Below, piece after piece: positions 49,841 through 61,110 of a stretch of DNA of 64,000 bases. The first letter of the stretch is position 1. Each line of letters opens with the position of its first letter. A program made the translations under genes and the position numbers. Below the pieces are notes generated by a model, which worked only from the letters and a program-made list of their open reading frames with translations, was not told the DNA's origin and did not search any database. The stretch covers positions 246,993,209 through 247,057,208 of the forward strand of contig NC_080672.1 of the NCBI RefSeq assembly GCF_030247195.1, in the 5' to 3' direction. The stretch is from Topomyia yanbarensis. Its lineage: Eukaryota; Arthropoda; Insecta; Diptera; Culicidae.

Positions 49841-49972
49841 AACGGAATCACCATCAACCTAGTGAGCAGTGATCGAAGCATGATGATTTGCAGATCAATC
49901 GAAAAAGACTTCTGGAAAAAGATTCAGTTGCTAGACGCGAACTCGGACGAAATTGAAAAGATCGCACCGTAA
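49841..49972 (+). pseudogene. Last exon of the DDX19/Dbp80 pseudogene
   Basis: The frame reads NGITINLVSSDRSMMICRSI, then EKDFWKKIQLLDANSDEIEK and IAP before TAA. This is the C-terminus of DDX19/Dbp5-type helicases (GI-x-INLV...DEIEKI). It picks up where [10 protein letters not shown] stopped at 45,546. An AG (49,839-49,840) precedes it, though the phase is off by one, so the acceptor has decayed. A 3' UTR-like tail with ACAATTACAATTACAATT follows near 50,135. Confidence 0.85.
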
Positions 49973-50600
49973 AGTGTTTTCGACCAGACTGGTGAAAGGC
50001 TCCTACGCTTTTTTGGGTCATACTTGTTTTGATTCTGAATTTATAATTTTATTATATTTTTTTATATTTTTTTTCTTCCTTGACCTGACATAAGGTATAC
50101 AAATGTAACCAACAGGGTATCGTAAGCTAATAAATTTACAATTACAATTACAATTTAGCTCTACCCAGTTCTATCCAAACATTTGAAAAGGGCCTAACTG
50201 CAAAATGTAACAAATTGAAATTTCATGTTTTCTATTAACAAATATCTACCCGAGCACGTACATAACGCAACATTTGATTATGAAGAATGTTGATAGCGAT
50301 TTTACAACAATTTATAAAAGAGCCTAATTGATTTTTATGACCGAACTGATTATGAAAGGACCTAACTGATTGAAAATTGCCTAACTAGCAATACACTCGT
50401 TTTAAATGGATTATAACGTATTATTGTATTATAACTGATTGCAAAAGGCTTATAACATCTTTTCCATAATTTACATACAGGGCCAATCTGATTTTATGAT
50501 GTTCAATGGGGTCAATCTGACCATCAAATTAGAATTCAGTTAATTCGTCTATCTTTCGGTGTAATATCAGACTTGAACAGCATTTTTTGTGTGAGGTATT
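49973..50600. other. 3' tail region and a worn repeat shared with 23,040
   Basis: 50,172-50,410 is homologous to 23,038-23,745 without the MITE found there (AAACATTTGAAAAGGGCCTA and ACATAACGCAACATTTGATT). No gene. Confidence 0.5.
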
Positions 50601-50677
50601 CTGCCGCTAGAAGCATAACTGTCCCATGTGCTATGGGAATCCCTATACACATGGGACAATTATGCTTCTTGCGGCAG
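50601..50677. repeat. 77-nt hairpin with 30-nt arms
   Basis: CTGCCGCTAGAAGCATAACT, then GTCCCATGTG, a 17-nt loop, and CACATGGGACAATTATGCTTCTTGCGGCAG. Two mismatches only. The size is right for a precursor-microRNA-like hairpin, but a tiny MITE is equally possible. Confidence 0.7.
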
Positions 50678-50903
50678 TAATACAAGTAGTAGCAATAGGC
50701 GCAATCAAAAGAAATAAAATAGTAACGATTTTCCAAATAGGATTATAATGAATCTGACCTTTGACAATTTTCTCAATGTTTACGTTGTGCAGATAAGCCC
50801 TTTTTAAATGTTTGGTAGAGTTGGTTTCCTTACGTTGATGAGCAAAGTTTCGCGAAATGTGCATTTGTTAGAAATAGGATGTAATTCAAGGATTGTATAG
50901 CGC

Positions 50904-53441
50904 ATGTTTAATGGTCATTCCGCAAGTGATGTAGAAATTATTCAGAAGCACATAGACTCCGCACTTGACATTGCAACTTCCATTGAACCCAACACGGCAC
51001 ATCTACTATTTGGTGATTACAACCAGCCTGGACTTCTTTGGAAAAGCACTCCTTCCGGGTATGCTTTCCCAGACCCTTCTGAATCAACCTTTTCGAGGGC
51101 GAGTACTATCTTACTGGACGGAATGTCTGTACTGAACATGCGACAAATGTCTACAGTGAATAATAGGCGAAATCGAATCCTGGACCTCCTGTTTATAAAT
51201 GAAGAAGCTTCAATGAACTGTACGGTATCAGAGGCACTTGAGCCTTTAGTTGCTGTAGACGCACATCATCCTCCACTTCTGATAACGCAGATTTGTCCGC
51301 AGCTGGTTCTCTATGACGAGATGGAGGATGTCAGGGAGTTCAACTTTTCGAAGACTGACTTCTCTAGGCTTCATAACTCACTACAAACAATCGACTGGGA
51401 GACTTTCTTGAATTTCGCGATCGATGTAGATGCTGCCGTAGAAAAACTCTCACTGGTGTTAAAACAGCTTTTCAGTATACATGTGCCTGCACCTCGTCCC
51501 CGAACAAAACCACCATGGTCCAACAACCGGCTACGTAAACTGAAAAGATTGCGAGCTGCTGCGCTTCGACATTACACTATTCGAAGAAACCCAATCACAA
51601 AAAGGGAGTTCACTATAGCCAGTAACAGCTACAAAACATATAACCGCTTTCTCTACTCAAGACACGTAGCACAAACCCAATCGAACCTAAAACGAAACCC
51701 AAAACAGTTTTGGTCTTTTGTGAATGGGAAACGTAAAGAAAATGGGCTTCCTTCCAGTATGTTCCTCGCAGGTGAAACGTCCAATACTCCCAGCGGTATC
51801 TGTAATTTGTTCGCAAAACATTTCTCGAGTGTGTTTAAAAATGAATCGGCTAGCTCAACTCAGGTGGACTGTGGCCTTCAAGATGTCCCTCGCGATGTAA
51901 TCAATTTTGGAAACATTCAATTTACTGACGAAGACATTATGGCTGCCATAAGCAAGTTAAAGTCCTCTACATCGGTGGGGCCAGATGGGATTCCTTCCAT
52001 TATACTGAAAAAATGCGCAAGCGCATTGTGTACACCTTTTCGACTATTCTTCAACCAATCACTGTCGCAATCAGTGTTTCCCGTGTGTTGGAAAAATTCA
52101 GTAATGTTTCCCGTTTTTAAAAAAGGTGATAAGCAAAATGTTGCGAACTATCGTGGTATAACCTCGCTCTGCGCTGGATCAAAGTTGTTTGAGATCCTAG
52201 TAGGAAATATGCTCTTTCGTGAGACCAAAGCATACATATCGAAGGACCAACATGGTTTTTTTGCAGGCAGGTCAACAACCACCAATCTAGCCCAATTTAC
52301 ATCGTACTGTATTAAAAACATCGAAGATGGATCACAAGTAGACACTATATACACTGATCTTAAAGCTGCCTTCGATCGTGTAGACCACTCTCTTCTTCTG
52401 GCAAAGATCGAGCGACTGGGTGCTCCATCAAATTTTACAGGATGGCTTAAATCATATCTCATAGATCGTTCTCTGTCCGTGAAATTAGGAAGTAACGTGT
52501 CATATAGCTTCATCAACTTGTCGGGTGTACCTCAAGGGAGCAATCTCGGACCGTTGCTTTTTTCTTTATTCTTCAACGACGTCTGCTATGTTATACCCCC
52601 TGGGTGCAAACTCATATATGCTGATGATCTCAAACTCTTTCTCATTGTGCGGTCAATAGAGGACTGCATCGAACTTCAGCGACATCTAGATGCTTTCTGT
52701 AACTGGTGTAATCGCAACTTGTTGGCTCTCAGTGTGTCCAAATGCTCTATAATATCCTTCACGCGCAGAAAAAATCCAATTCTCTGGAGCTACAACATCG
52801 CCGGCCAATTGCTAGAGAGAGTGTCAGTTATCAGAGACCTTGGTGTACTCCTGGACTCGCAACTGACATTCAGAAACCATTACTCTCACGTTATAGCACA
52901 GGGAAATAGAAACCTTGGCTTCATAATAAGAATCGCCAACGAGTTTACTGATCCATATTGTCTGCGGGCATTGTATTTTTCACTTGTTCGGTCTGTCCTG
53001 GAAGCTTCCGCAGCCATTTGGTGTCCTTATACGAGTATTTGGACTAACAGAATTGAAGCAGTACAAGCAAGATTCCTCCGTTTTGCTCTTAGAAATTTGC
53101 CGTGGCGTAACCCAACAGAGCTACCACCATACATTGATCGCTGTCGTCTGCTCGATATGGAAACTCTGGCAAAAAGGAGAAATACATCCAGAGCGATATT
53201 TGTTGGGAAAATATTGACTGGCCAAATGGATGCCCCAGATATTCTCTCACAAATCAACATTAACGTACCCCCCAGAAACCTTAGATCACGTAACTTTTTA
53301 AGACTAGACTTTCAGCGCACCGAGTACGGTCAGAACGAACCCATAAGGGCGATGTGTAATGTTTTCAATAGTGTGTATGACCATTTCGATTTTTATGTTT
53401 CTAGTGATGTTTTCAAGAATAGACTTAGGAGATTGACTTAG
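50904..53441 (+). CDS. ORF2: partial endonuclease plus complete reverse transcriptase
   Basis: 845 codons without a stop. The first residues come from flanking DNA or the truncation point. LLFGDYNQPGLLW (about residues 34-46) is the GDFN-type motif of an APE-like endonuclease, with AHHPPLL further on. The N-terminal catalytic part of the endonuclease is missing. The RT follows, with VGPDGIPSIILKKC, YRGITSLCAGSKLFE, QHGFFAGRSTTTNL, TDLKAAFDRVDH (Asp 485), SGVPQGSNLGPLLFSLFFND, YADD (residues 572-575) and DLGVLLDSQLTF. All RT motifs are intact. No RNase H or C-terminal knuckle is visible. It cannot make a full protein without the lost 5' end. Confidence 0.88.
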   Translation: MFNGHSASDVEIIQKHIDSALDIATSIEPNTAHLLFGDYNQPGLLWKSTPSGYAFPDPSESTFSRASTILLDGMSVLNMRQMSTVNNRRNRILDLLFINEEASMNCTVSEALEPLVAVDAHHPPLLITQICPQLVLYDEMEDVREFNFSKTDFSRLHNSLQTIDWETFLNFAIDVDAAVEKLSLVLKQLFSIHVPAPRPRTKPPWSNNRLRKLKRLRAAALRHYTIRRNPITKREFTIASNSYKTYNRFLYSRHVAQTQSNLKRNPKQFWSFVNGKRKENGLPSSMFLAGETSNTPSGICNLFAKHFSSVFKNESASSTQVDCGLQDVPRDVINFGNIQFTDEDIMAAISKLKSSTSVGPDGIPSIILKKCASALCTPFRLFFNQSLSQSVFPVCWKNSVMFPVFKKGDKQNVANYRGITSLCAGSKLFEILVGNMLFRETKAYISKDQHGFFAGRSTTTNLAQFTSYCIKNIEDGSQVDTIYTDLKAAFDRVDHSLLLAKIERLGAPSNFTGWLKSYLIDRSLSVKLGSNVSYSFINLSGVPQGSNLGPLLFSLFFNDVCYVIPPGCKLIYADDLKLFLIVRSIEDCIELQRHLDAFCNWCNRNLLALSVSKCSIISFTRRKNPILWSYNIAGQLLERVSVIRDLGVLLDSQLTFRNHYSHVIAQGNRNLGFIIRIANEFTDPYCLRALYFSLVRSVLEASAAIWCPYTSIWTNRIEAVQARFLRFALRNLPWRNPTELPPYIDRCRLLDMETLAKRRNTSRAIFVGKILTGQMDAPDILSQININVPPRNLRSRNFLRLDFQRTEYGQNEPIRAMCNVFNSVYDHFDFYVSSDVFKNRLRRLT

Positions 53442-53696
53442 CTTATAAGATTATGTGAAAATATTTCTGTAATGTTATTGAAATGCTGTATACCTTGTAT
53501 GTAATTTTGTTAATTTGTAGTGTCAGTTCATTGTTATTGTAGGAAAAACATGCGAAAAGATTATGGGTTTTTACGCGCATTCGAGGTCTGCTTCTGAAGT
53601 GAACCTTGAAATGGGCTTTTCCCATACAACAACATTAAATTTCATGTAGACCAACATGGGTCAGATGAAAAATGGAAATAAATAAATAAATAAATA
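50904..53696 (+). mobile_element. Non-LTR retrotransposon (Jockey/CR1-like), 5'-truncated, ORF2 open
   Basis: Begins inside the endonuclease domain and ends in (AAAT)n at 53,677-53,696, after a 3' UTR of about 235 bp. The uninterrupted frame makes this the youngest retrotransposon in the window. Confidence 0.85.
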
Positions 53697-55629
53697 ACTT
53701 TCAGTTAAATGGACTTTTAAGAACCCGAGTTTGTTTTTTTATTTTATTTTGTCGTTGAACGGCCAGTAGAGAAAGCGGTGGAAAAATTATCCGAAAGACT
53801 AACCTTGAAGCAGAAGATGAAAAATATTTTGCTCATTATCATGTGAATCAAAATTCCAAGAAGACAAAACATAGCTATAAAAACACAAAAAGATATCCTA
53901 ACTGATATATGCTTTGAAGCGATTCAAGGCGAAAGCGACTGGGTTTGAATTTAGTATATTTTTACATTTATTTATTCCTTCATTATTTTCTTATATGTTC
54001 ATTTTTTTCTGGGGAAAATTTTCATTAGGTCGTATCGTAAGTAACAATGTTATTCTTTTTGTTTACTTTTTACTCTGTAATAAACCAAGCCGCTTAAACG
54101 TTTGCCTCTTCGTTCTTTGCATAATGTGCTCGACGAAACCATCGTCTCTCGACATGTGCTGAAACATATGTGAAATGTTTATGTTAATGCCTATAAACCG
54201 AGAAACTATTCATTAATTTATTTACCAATTTAATTATTTATTGGTGTATTAATTTCTCTATATATTTATTTATTATTCATTTATATTTTATTAGTGTTAG
54301 ATGTCTCACAATCCTTTCTGATTATTTAGGTTGAATTTTCCTTAAGCGGGTCTGACAGTGAAAAAATTAAAAAAAATCAAATTTTTATTTTTGGATATTT
54401 TGGATCCCTAAGACAAGAAATATATGCCTAAGAAAGGATTTACTCGAATTCAACTTGGTTCGACTGCTAGAGCCCATCAAACTACCAACTATCAATTTTC
54501 ATATGAGGGGGCTGATAAAATCGGGTCTTCAGTGTATTTAATATTTTATGTTTTTTATTTTATATTTAATATTTATTATTGAATATTTAACATTTGATAT
54601 TTAATATATAAAATGTAATATTCAATGTTTAATATTCATATTCAATGCGTGATATTTAGTATTTAATGATCAATGTTTTATATTTGGTATACAATACTCA
54701 ATGATGATGAATGCTCTACCAGACTCGTCACACAAATGTCACATAAATGCGCGCATCACATAGCAACGCTTGAGAACTTCGTGATAATACAAACCCGGTC
54801 GCAAACGTGATCATTCATACACACCGGCACCCACCGTCTAGCATACAAAAAAGCAGCCTGGTGATTAAGTAAACGTGCTATAGCACAAACGGTATTCTTG
54901 AAGTACAGCAGTTGTTGATCCGATTGGTTGACGATTCGTTTGACCTTCGGTTTCCTTAAGTGACCAATTTAGTTATATAATATAATCCAGTAATTTGAAA
55001 TCACGGTTCAGACCATGGAACACTTTCCCGGGATTCCTTAAACCTTCTCTAGTGTTTCATGCACTAAGAATTAACACGAATTACTTATGGCAGTAAATTT
55101 GAATTACGATTCTCACAATTGTTATACCAAAAATAGGTTTGTATCCGTACTGATTATTGGTAGCATTCCCTGAGACTTCCAGAACCATTAGTAGTAGCCA
55201 TCATAATCGATTTTTAACGTCAGCCAAAGTTTAAGTTTTCTTTCGTCTCCGGTATAGACCTCCACAATAGCAAGCATATTTAATTTCAAATAGAACCCTA
55301 TGGAGATAAGATTACTTAACGCGCCAGCAGAATCAGAGATAAAAGTCATAAATGCATTTTTTAGTTTTCTCTATTCCTATTCCTGGAACATGAGCGGCAT
55401 AGATTAGGACGAAAGGCATTGTTTGCACTTTCTGCTTTAGGCAATTTTGAGGTGCCGTCTAGACGGCAGAAACAACGACACGACTAGACACTGCCATTCC
55501 AAAACTGTATCGCAAATCTGACTACCCCTCAGTGACTCAGGTAACTGGTAATGTCAAATTTGATATTTAGTTGAAAAATGCATGCAACTAGCAGCACTGA
55601 TAAATCTGTTATTTTTTCTAATAATTGTT
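53697..55629. other. AT-rich intergenic DNA; no gene
   Basis: 54,530-54,710 is an ATATTTAAT/TATTCAATG degenerate low-complexity tract. A coding-like stretch near 53,760-53,920 (KQKMKNIL, then FEAIQGESDW) is too broken to call. Confidence 0.4.
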
Positions 55630-55637
55630 ATGTGGAT

Positions 55638-56305
55638 TAGGGACGTTTCGATATTAAAATACATCGATACTTAGAATCGATACTGGTATCGAATGTAAGT
55701 ACTGATACTTTCGATATAATCGTGGTCGTAGTATCGATACTTGAAAGTATCGCCATTCGATTCCGCACTTCTACAGTGGCTTAATTCCGTGAATTAGGTA
55801 ATCTACAATCTACAGTTAACGTTTTGCTCTGCTCCTGTGAACAGAAAAACCCGTTCGACAAATATCTTTTGTTAGTTTTATTCGTTTGATGTTGGATCCA
55901 GTCGACGATTCTGTTAGACGTCGAATGTCAGAAAAGATAAACAATAAATAATTGGCTGATCAGAAAGTCTCATGGACTGTCAAATAATAGGTAATGTTCG
56001 GAATCGATTTTTTCATCAAATGCGATTGGTGCTCCAGTTATTGTAGCAACTCAAATGCAACAACCGATTCCGCAATGGTTTAGCCTGAATAGGTAATCAC
56101 ATTTCACTCGGAAATAATTCTAAAATCATTCAGAATTCCGAATCGAATACTTCCAACTACTGGTTCTTTCGATTCTTTTCGATATTGTAAAGATTGTATC
56201 GATATCAGTAAAGTATCGTGCTTGAAGTATCGATACCAAAAAATCGAGTATCGGAAACAGAAGTATCGATTGCGTACTAGTATCGAAAATATCGCAACGT
56301 CCCTA
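55638..56305. mobile_element. hAT-like element with TATCGATAC repeats, 668 bp, TSD ATGTGGAT
   Basis: Ends TAGGGACGTTTCGATATT and AATATCGCAACGTCCCTA, with exact 8-bp duplications ATGTGGAT at 55630-55637 and 56306-56313. Near both ends TATCGATAC, AGTATCG and CGATACT recur many times, denser than chance, as candidate transposase-binding repeats. The middle (about 55,850-55,960) shares CGACAAA, TTCGTT and GATGTTGGAT motifs with 57,985-58,030. Confidence 0.9.
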
Positions 56306-56773
56306 ATGTGGATACGGTAGCTACCGTTGCAACCCCTGGTTACGTAGTGGAAAATATAGAAACAAAACACGGATTATGTTTTGTACAAAATGGTGCAAAT
56401 AACCTTCTGCATTCAAAATAGTGATTTCTTATTTAGAAATTTTGCAAAACGTGCTGGCGAAAGACTTGCTTAGAATTGTTAAGCGAATAGGTAATATTGT
56501 TTTATAATTTTGTTATAATTATAGGCCTTGCATGGTTTCGTTAGTTTTTTAGATTCTCTGGAATCGAACAATGTGTTGGGAATTAATATTTCACTGAATC
56601 GCTTTACCAAATGCAATTTTGGGAAGAATTTTGTGGTCGTTTGTGCTGCCACACAAGGGCAAGCGGCAAATATGTTTCGCCACAGGATCGCGTAAAAACA
56701 TGCCATCCTGTACCACCGATACGCTATTGAGCATTGCAAGATGACGTCATATGAGTAAAAATGCTCGAAAAAA

Positions 56774-56883
56774 TGACAGTTTAGTGAGCTTGTTTACATG
56801 GTGTTAGAATTAGAACCGAGTTTCTTGTACTGGATGAAACCAAAAACCAAAAAGTCCATGTAAACAAGCTCTCTGAGCTGTCA
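56774..56883. mobile_element. GTTTACA foldback MITE, 110 bp
   Basis: TGACAGTTTAGTGAGCTTGT, then TTACATGG, pairs with CCATGTAA, then ACAAGCTCTCTGAGCTGTCA. It is the fullest of three copies (see 22,675 and 26,468). No TSD identified. Confidence 0.65.
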
Positions 56884-56943
56884 GAAAAGTGAGGTTATAC
56901 ATTTTCATGCAATGCCCAATTGTAATTAAATCTGTGCGAATAC

Positions 56944-57096
56944 TTCAGAACACGCAATGCGGGATTCGTATGTTTAGTGGAACCGCTACCAACGGTAGCA
57001 CCCCCAAAACGTGAATTCTTTACCAATGAAGATCAAGACAACAAACGTGGAAACAATCGTCTGCAACAGCAGGCAAATGTTAATGTGAGAGAGTAG
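56944..57096 (+). other. Short coding-like stretch, unrecognised
   Basis: An open frame without ATG reads FRTRNAGFVCLVEPLPTVAP, then PKREFFTNEDQDNKRGNNR, and ends ...NVNVRE at TAG. Proline- then charge-rich, no known motif. It may be the end of a decayed gene. Confidence 0.2.
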
Positions 57097-57756
57097 ATCT
57101 ATTTTATGGATTGAACATATAGCACCAACCTAACAAGATTAATTTGTAGGTGCGCTAGGCGAATCAAAAAACAACAACTGCCTTCAGTTCAAAATGCAGC
57201 ATAACAGCGCAGCATAGCAATTTCGGTTGTTGGGAGCGGTCAAACAGACAGTGGAATTAACTGGCAGGTTTGTCAACAGAAAGCACAAAAACTGCTTTGA
57301 TGGCTCAGTGACAGCAACACGAGACGATCAATACATCGAGACTCGCTGAATTGCGTTACCCAGTGCAATTTTAGAAAAAATTGTGTTGCTGTGGTTCCTG
57401 CCACTACATAATTTCAACCGGCAAATATTTTTCGCCATAGGACATAGCAAAAAGAATTCTGCATGATAAAAAGATTATGTATTTCATTTAGTTTCTTGAA
57501 AAACAGTTATAAAACGCTAAGATTTTAATTGGCTTTCGCTCAGGAATCACTCAAAACTTCTGAACAAGACTTACGCTGTAAACAAACAATAAATAAAATT
57601 TTAATAAATGATGCTCTCATCCAACATACCTTGAATTTTAATCAATCTCTTCAAAATCATTGAAGTACTGAAATTGTACGAACTCCAAGGCAAAATTTCC
57701 GCAGCTGAAATATTTCGCATTGCTCGGATGGTAATACTTGCTATGATAGTCCATCA

Positions 57757-57972
57757 ATATTATGGTTGCAGTTGAAAACTGGAAAATCCAACCAGCGACA
57801 ATCATATTTTCTCTGATTCTAAACAATGGAATCACGTCGGAAGTGGTGCGCTGTTTACGTACAATGATGCGCTATCCAGCGCACTACTGCCGACATCATG
57901 GATTAGTACTAAACAGGAGAAAAACCGATTGTCGCTGGATGGATTTTCCAGTTTTCAACTGCAACCAGAATT
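57757..57972. mobile_element. GGTTGCAGTTGAAAACTGG foldback element, about 216 bp
   Basis: GGTTGCAGTTGAAAACTGGA, then AAATCCAACCAGCGACAATC, pairs with GATTGTCGCTGGATGGATTT, then TCCAGTTTTCAACTGCAACC. It shares its ends with 14541-14787. It contains no transposase. Confidence 0.78.
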
Positions 57973-59760
57973 TAAAAACTCATCCGACAAACATCTTTCG
58001 TTAGTCCGATTCGTTCGATGTTGGATCGAAACAACGAACGTCAGAAGAAATAAACAAGAAATGATCAGAAACATCTCACGGATTGCCTAATATCGAAGAC
58101 CACAAATTATGCAGTCTTCGCTAATATCCAAAGTAGAGCCCTCAGCCCAAACGTAATTGTACTTTATTAATCGTTCGGTAATTTGCTGCATGTATCAAGG
58201 AGGTATGGTCAGGATGGTTATCTTGTCGAAATACTTCTGTACGATTACGGCCTAATTTTCGGTGAAAGATTCTTTCATCTCCTTGTGCAAAACTCCCATG
58301 AGCGTCGCAAAGTCCAGATAAAGTTCTGTCGAAACACAACTAGATAAACTGATTCTTGCTCACGGTAATCAACTCCATTCATAGATAAAATCAATGTATA
58401 ATCGAAGCTTAAATATAATTCATCAATATACTAATCGTTCTTGCGCTGAAATATGTAGGCGATCATTAAATGTACTGCGACCGAGTGCAAATGGAGTTAT
58501 ATTTGTAAGGAGCGGAAGCTCGTGTTGGACAACACAGTCGGGCTCACCTTTCAAAAACGAATAATGGTGCCTAGTAAGTGGACGAAACATTATGTCCCAG
58601 ATTGGTAACGCTGAAGAACGAACGATTTAAAATTATTTAAATGATAGAATCACATATTACAAAAATCTACAAAATATGCGAAAATTCTAATACTGAACTC
58701 CTAGTGAAAACTCGTATCTATGGAATCACCTGTGATGTAAATATAAACAAAGCAGTGATGCGTGATAAATTATTTATTTACTATGTCCCAGGGGTTACTC
58801 GATGTACTGGTAACTGGCGGTAAATGACTCGGACACTTTTTATAGGCAATTTTACATTGAGTTGTAGGTCGTGTCGTTGGCAGAAAGATAAGGAAATAAA
58901 TAGCAATAGCACAGGTCTCCTAAATAAACTTTGTAATTGCCGCGTCATACATAGATTTAGAAAGCTAGGGATTTTGTCTCTCTCTGTTACATGAACAAAC
59001 CTTATTAGTTATTAAGAAAATTTGTATATAAATTTTATTTTTTGAATATAATAAACAGTCCAATTGTAACAGTGGAACGTGCTAGTTGTGTTGTCCGAAA
59101 TCCGGAGTAAGTGTTAAATCCGAAAAGTAGAAGCAGGTGTGTTGTATCTATCCGAAAGGCCGTAATATCACCATTAATTCAATAGGATCCCTTCGTTCTC
59201 ATGGGCAAACCCACGCCTTTTCCGAAGGAAATCCGATTTGAATTAATCTTATAACGACGTAGCCCGGCCAGCTACACCTAGGGTTTGCTTCTTAATGGTC
59301 AAACGCCGATTTAGACTTACGATTCGGACAATTACAATAGATTTGGTTTGAGCGAATTTCGATAATTTCCCTGGGTCTTCTAGAACAGGTAGAAGCAGCC
59401 AATTTAGATAGAAAATGGCCAACCAATGATTTAAATTTCCGATTGCAGGAATTGTGCTGTCTAAATTGGTCAGACTGAACTTCCCCGAGACATCTGGAAT
59501 CGTCACAAATAAGCATTATGATTAATCACGCTCGAAATATGATTCACGCTGAGTACGTCACTTCCCTGAGAGCTTCATGAATGGCAAATAGGTTTACAAT
59601 TGTTACCGATTTCATACACATCCGTGATGAATTAATAAAATACATCATTTAAAACATTCAAATGACAGCAGAAATATAAAAAAAGTAATAAACAAAAAAT
59701 AGCTGATGTCGTTTTCCAGTTATCAAAAGCGACATCTAACAACAAACACACAGACTAGTT
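57973..59760. other. Mostly featureless, with a possible minus-strand gene relic
   Basis: At about 58,170-58,330 the minus strand reads DFATLMGVLHKEMKESFTEN, a stop, VIVQKYFDKITILTIPP, a stop, then MQQITERL. This looks like a protein segment with two stops; family not recognised. On the plus strand 58,468-58,608 reads KCTATECKWSYICKERK and more to a stop, also unrecognised. Confidence 0.3.
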
Positions 59761-59815
59761 TTCGCGAGCAAATGTCAAAATTCCGCACGGAAGAAGGAAA
59801 AATATTTCGCGACCT

Positions 59816-59840
59816 CATTTCGCAAGAGGTGCATACTAAG
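59816..59840. repeat. Lone end of the TATGCACCTCTTGCGAAATG family
   Basis: CATTTCGCAAGAGGTGCATA is the exact reverse of the left end at 37,684. No second end was found to the left, so it is truncated. Confidence 0.5.
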
Positions 59841-60106
59841 TTCATGGTAATACTGTGTAAAGCATGTATATAATTTTCATGACTGTAATGTAGCACTGTT
59901 TTTTCTCCCAAAATTTCTCGATTCTCAGCTTTCGTGAGCGTGTGCTTTTTTGATAAATGTGTAAACCGAAAACAAGATTATTGTTGGCAACAACAATTAA
60001 TTAAATTAAGTGCATTATCATGATTTTGAACCTGCCCAATATCTTTTATTTAATATCTTATTTTAGGCGAGACTATCAACTGTTTTCGTTTAATCTGTGT
60101 GTGAAT

Positions 60107-60711
60107 ATGGGTTGATCCAATTCGGACCTTTTACCATACATACGAAATGATACGCGATCACGAAAAACCGTTTGAGAAGTCGAGCTTTCAGGAAAAGAAA
60201 AGTTTTCGCAAATCGGTTAACAGATTTCTACGTTTATAGCTCATAACCCTAGTAACAATTGAGGTTTTTTCTTGAAAACCTTCTTAAAACTTAGAGTGCA
60301 CTTGTAGTGTGCTATAAAACTTAAAATGTTACTTGGAAACCTATTGCTAGGTAATTTGGCCCAACTTTTACTTTTTATGAAATATTTGCCACAAAATTTT
60401 ATATATCAAAGAGAACTTTTCAATTCACAATTCGAAACTTAGTGAAAATTAAATAGGAATAACTTGGGTCAACGTAGGCATTTATTTCCATTGCAAAAAT
60501 CGATAAGACATGGGTGGTCCTAATTGGAACAGGGTTGGGGTAATTCGGACCTTTCATGTACTTTTGCATAGAACCCTTAATACACAATACGGTACGATAT
60601 CGGAAAAAGTTACCTTAGAAAAAATGTGCGCCATTGATCAGGCTTTCGGGAAAAATATTTATTTGTGCATCGGTTTTAGTTATATAGCTCTGAATTGGCC
60701 GACCCCCAATG
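60107..60711. mobile_element. Possible GGGTTGATCCAATTCGG element
   Basis: TGGGTTGATCCAATTCGGAC at the left and CTGAATTGGCCGACCCCCA at the right are imperfect inverses. GGTAATTCGGACCTTT and GTCCTAATTGGAAC repeat inside. AAAACCGTTTGAGAAGTCG / AAAAAGTTACCTTAG segments after each suggest two diverged half-copies. No clear TSD. Confidence 0.45.
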
Positions 60712-60779
60712 ATTACTGTAATTAAATATGACATAAAAAATTTACCGAACATTAAATATGACATACAAAATTGAAAATT

Positions 60780-61110
60780 AAAGAATTTAAGCTGAAATTT
60801 CAAAAAATAGGATTCCGGAATTAAAAAATCATATGATTAATATATGAGAAAATGAAAAATTGATAAATCTAAGAATTTAAAAATTTAAGAATTCAAAGAT
60901 TTAGAAATTTTAAAATTCAAAAATTTAAAGATTTAAAAATTTAAAGAATTAAAGATTTGAGATTTGAAATATTTTGAAATGTAAAAGAAAATTTTTTAAA
61001 ATATTGAAGATTAGAAAATTTTGAAAGTTAAGGATTTAATAATTTTGGATCTTTAAAATTCAAAATAAAAATTTAAAACATGAAAAATATATTTTTATTT
61101 AAAAGTTTAT
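60780..61110. repeat. AAATTTAAAGATTTAAAAATTC low-complexity tract
   Basis: Short units of the form (A)n-TTTAAA/G and ATTTAAAAATTCAAAG repeat with slippage over some 330 bp. No coding content. Confidence 0.75.

Noticed and set aside
52148..52516. 122-codon minus-strand frame
   Set aside because: Shadow of the reverse transcriptase on the other strand.
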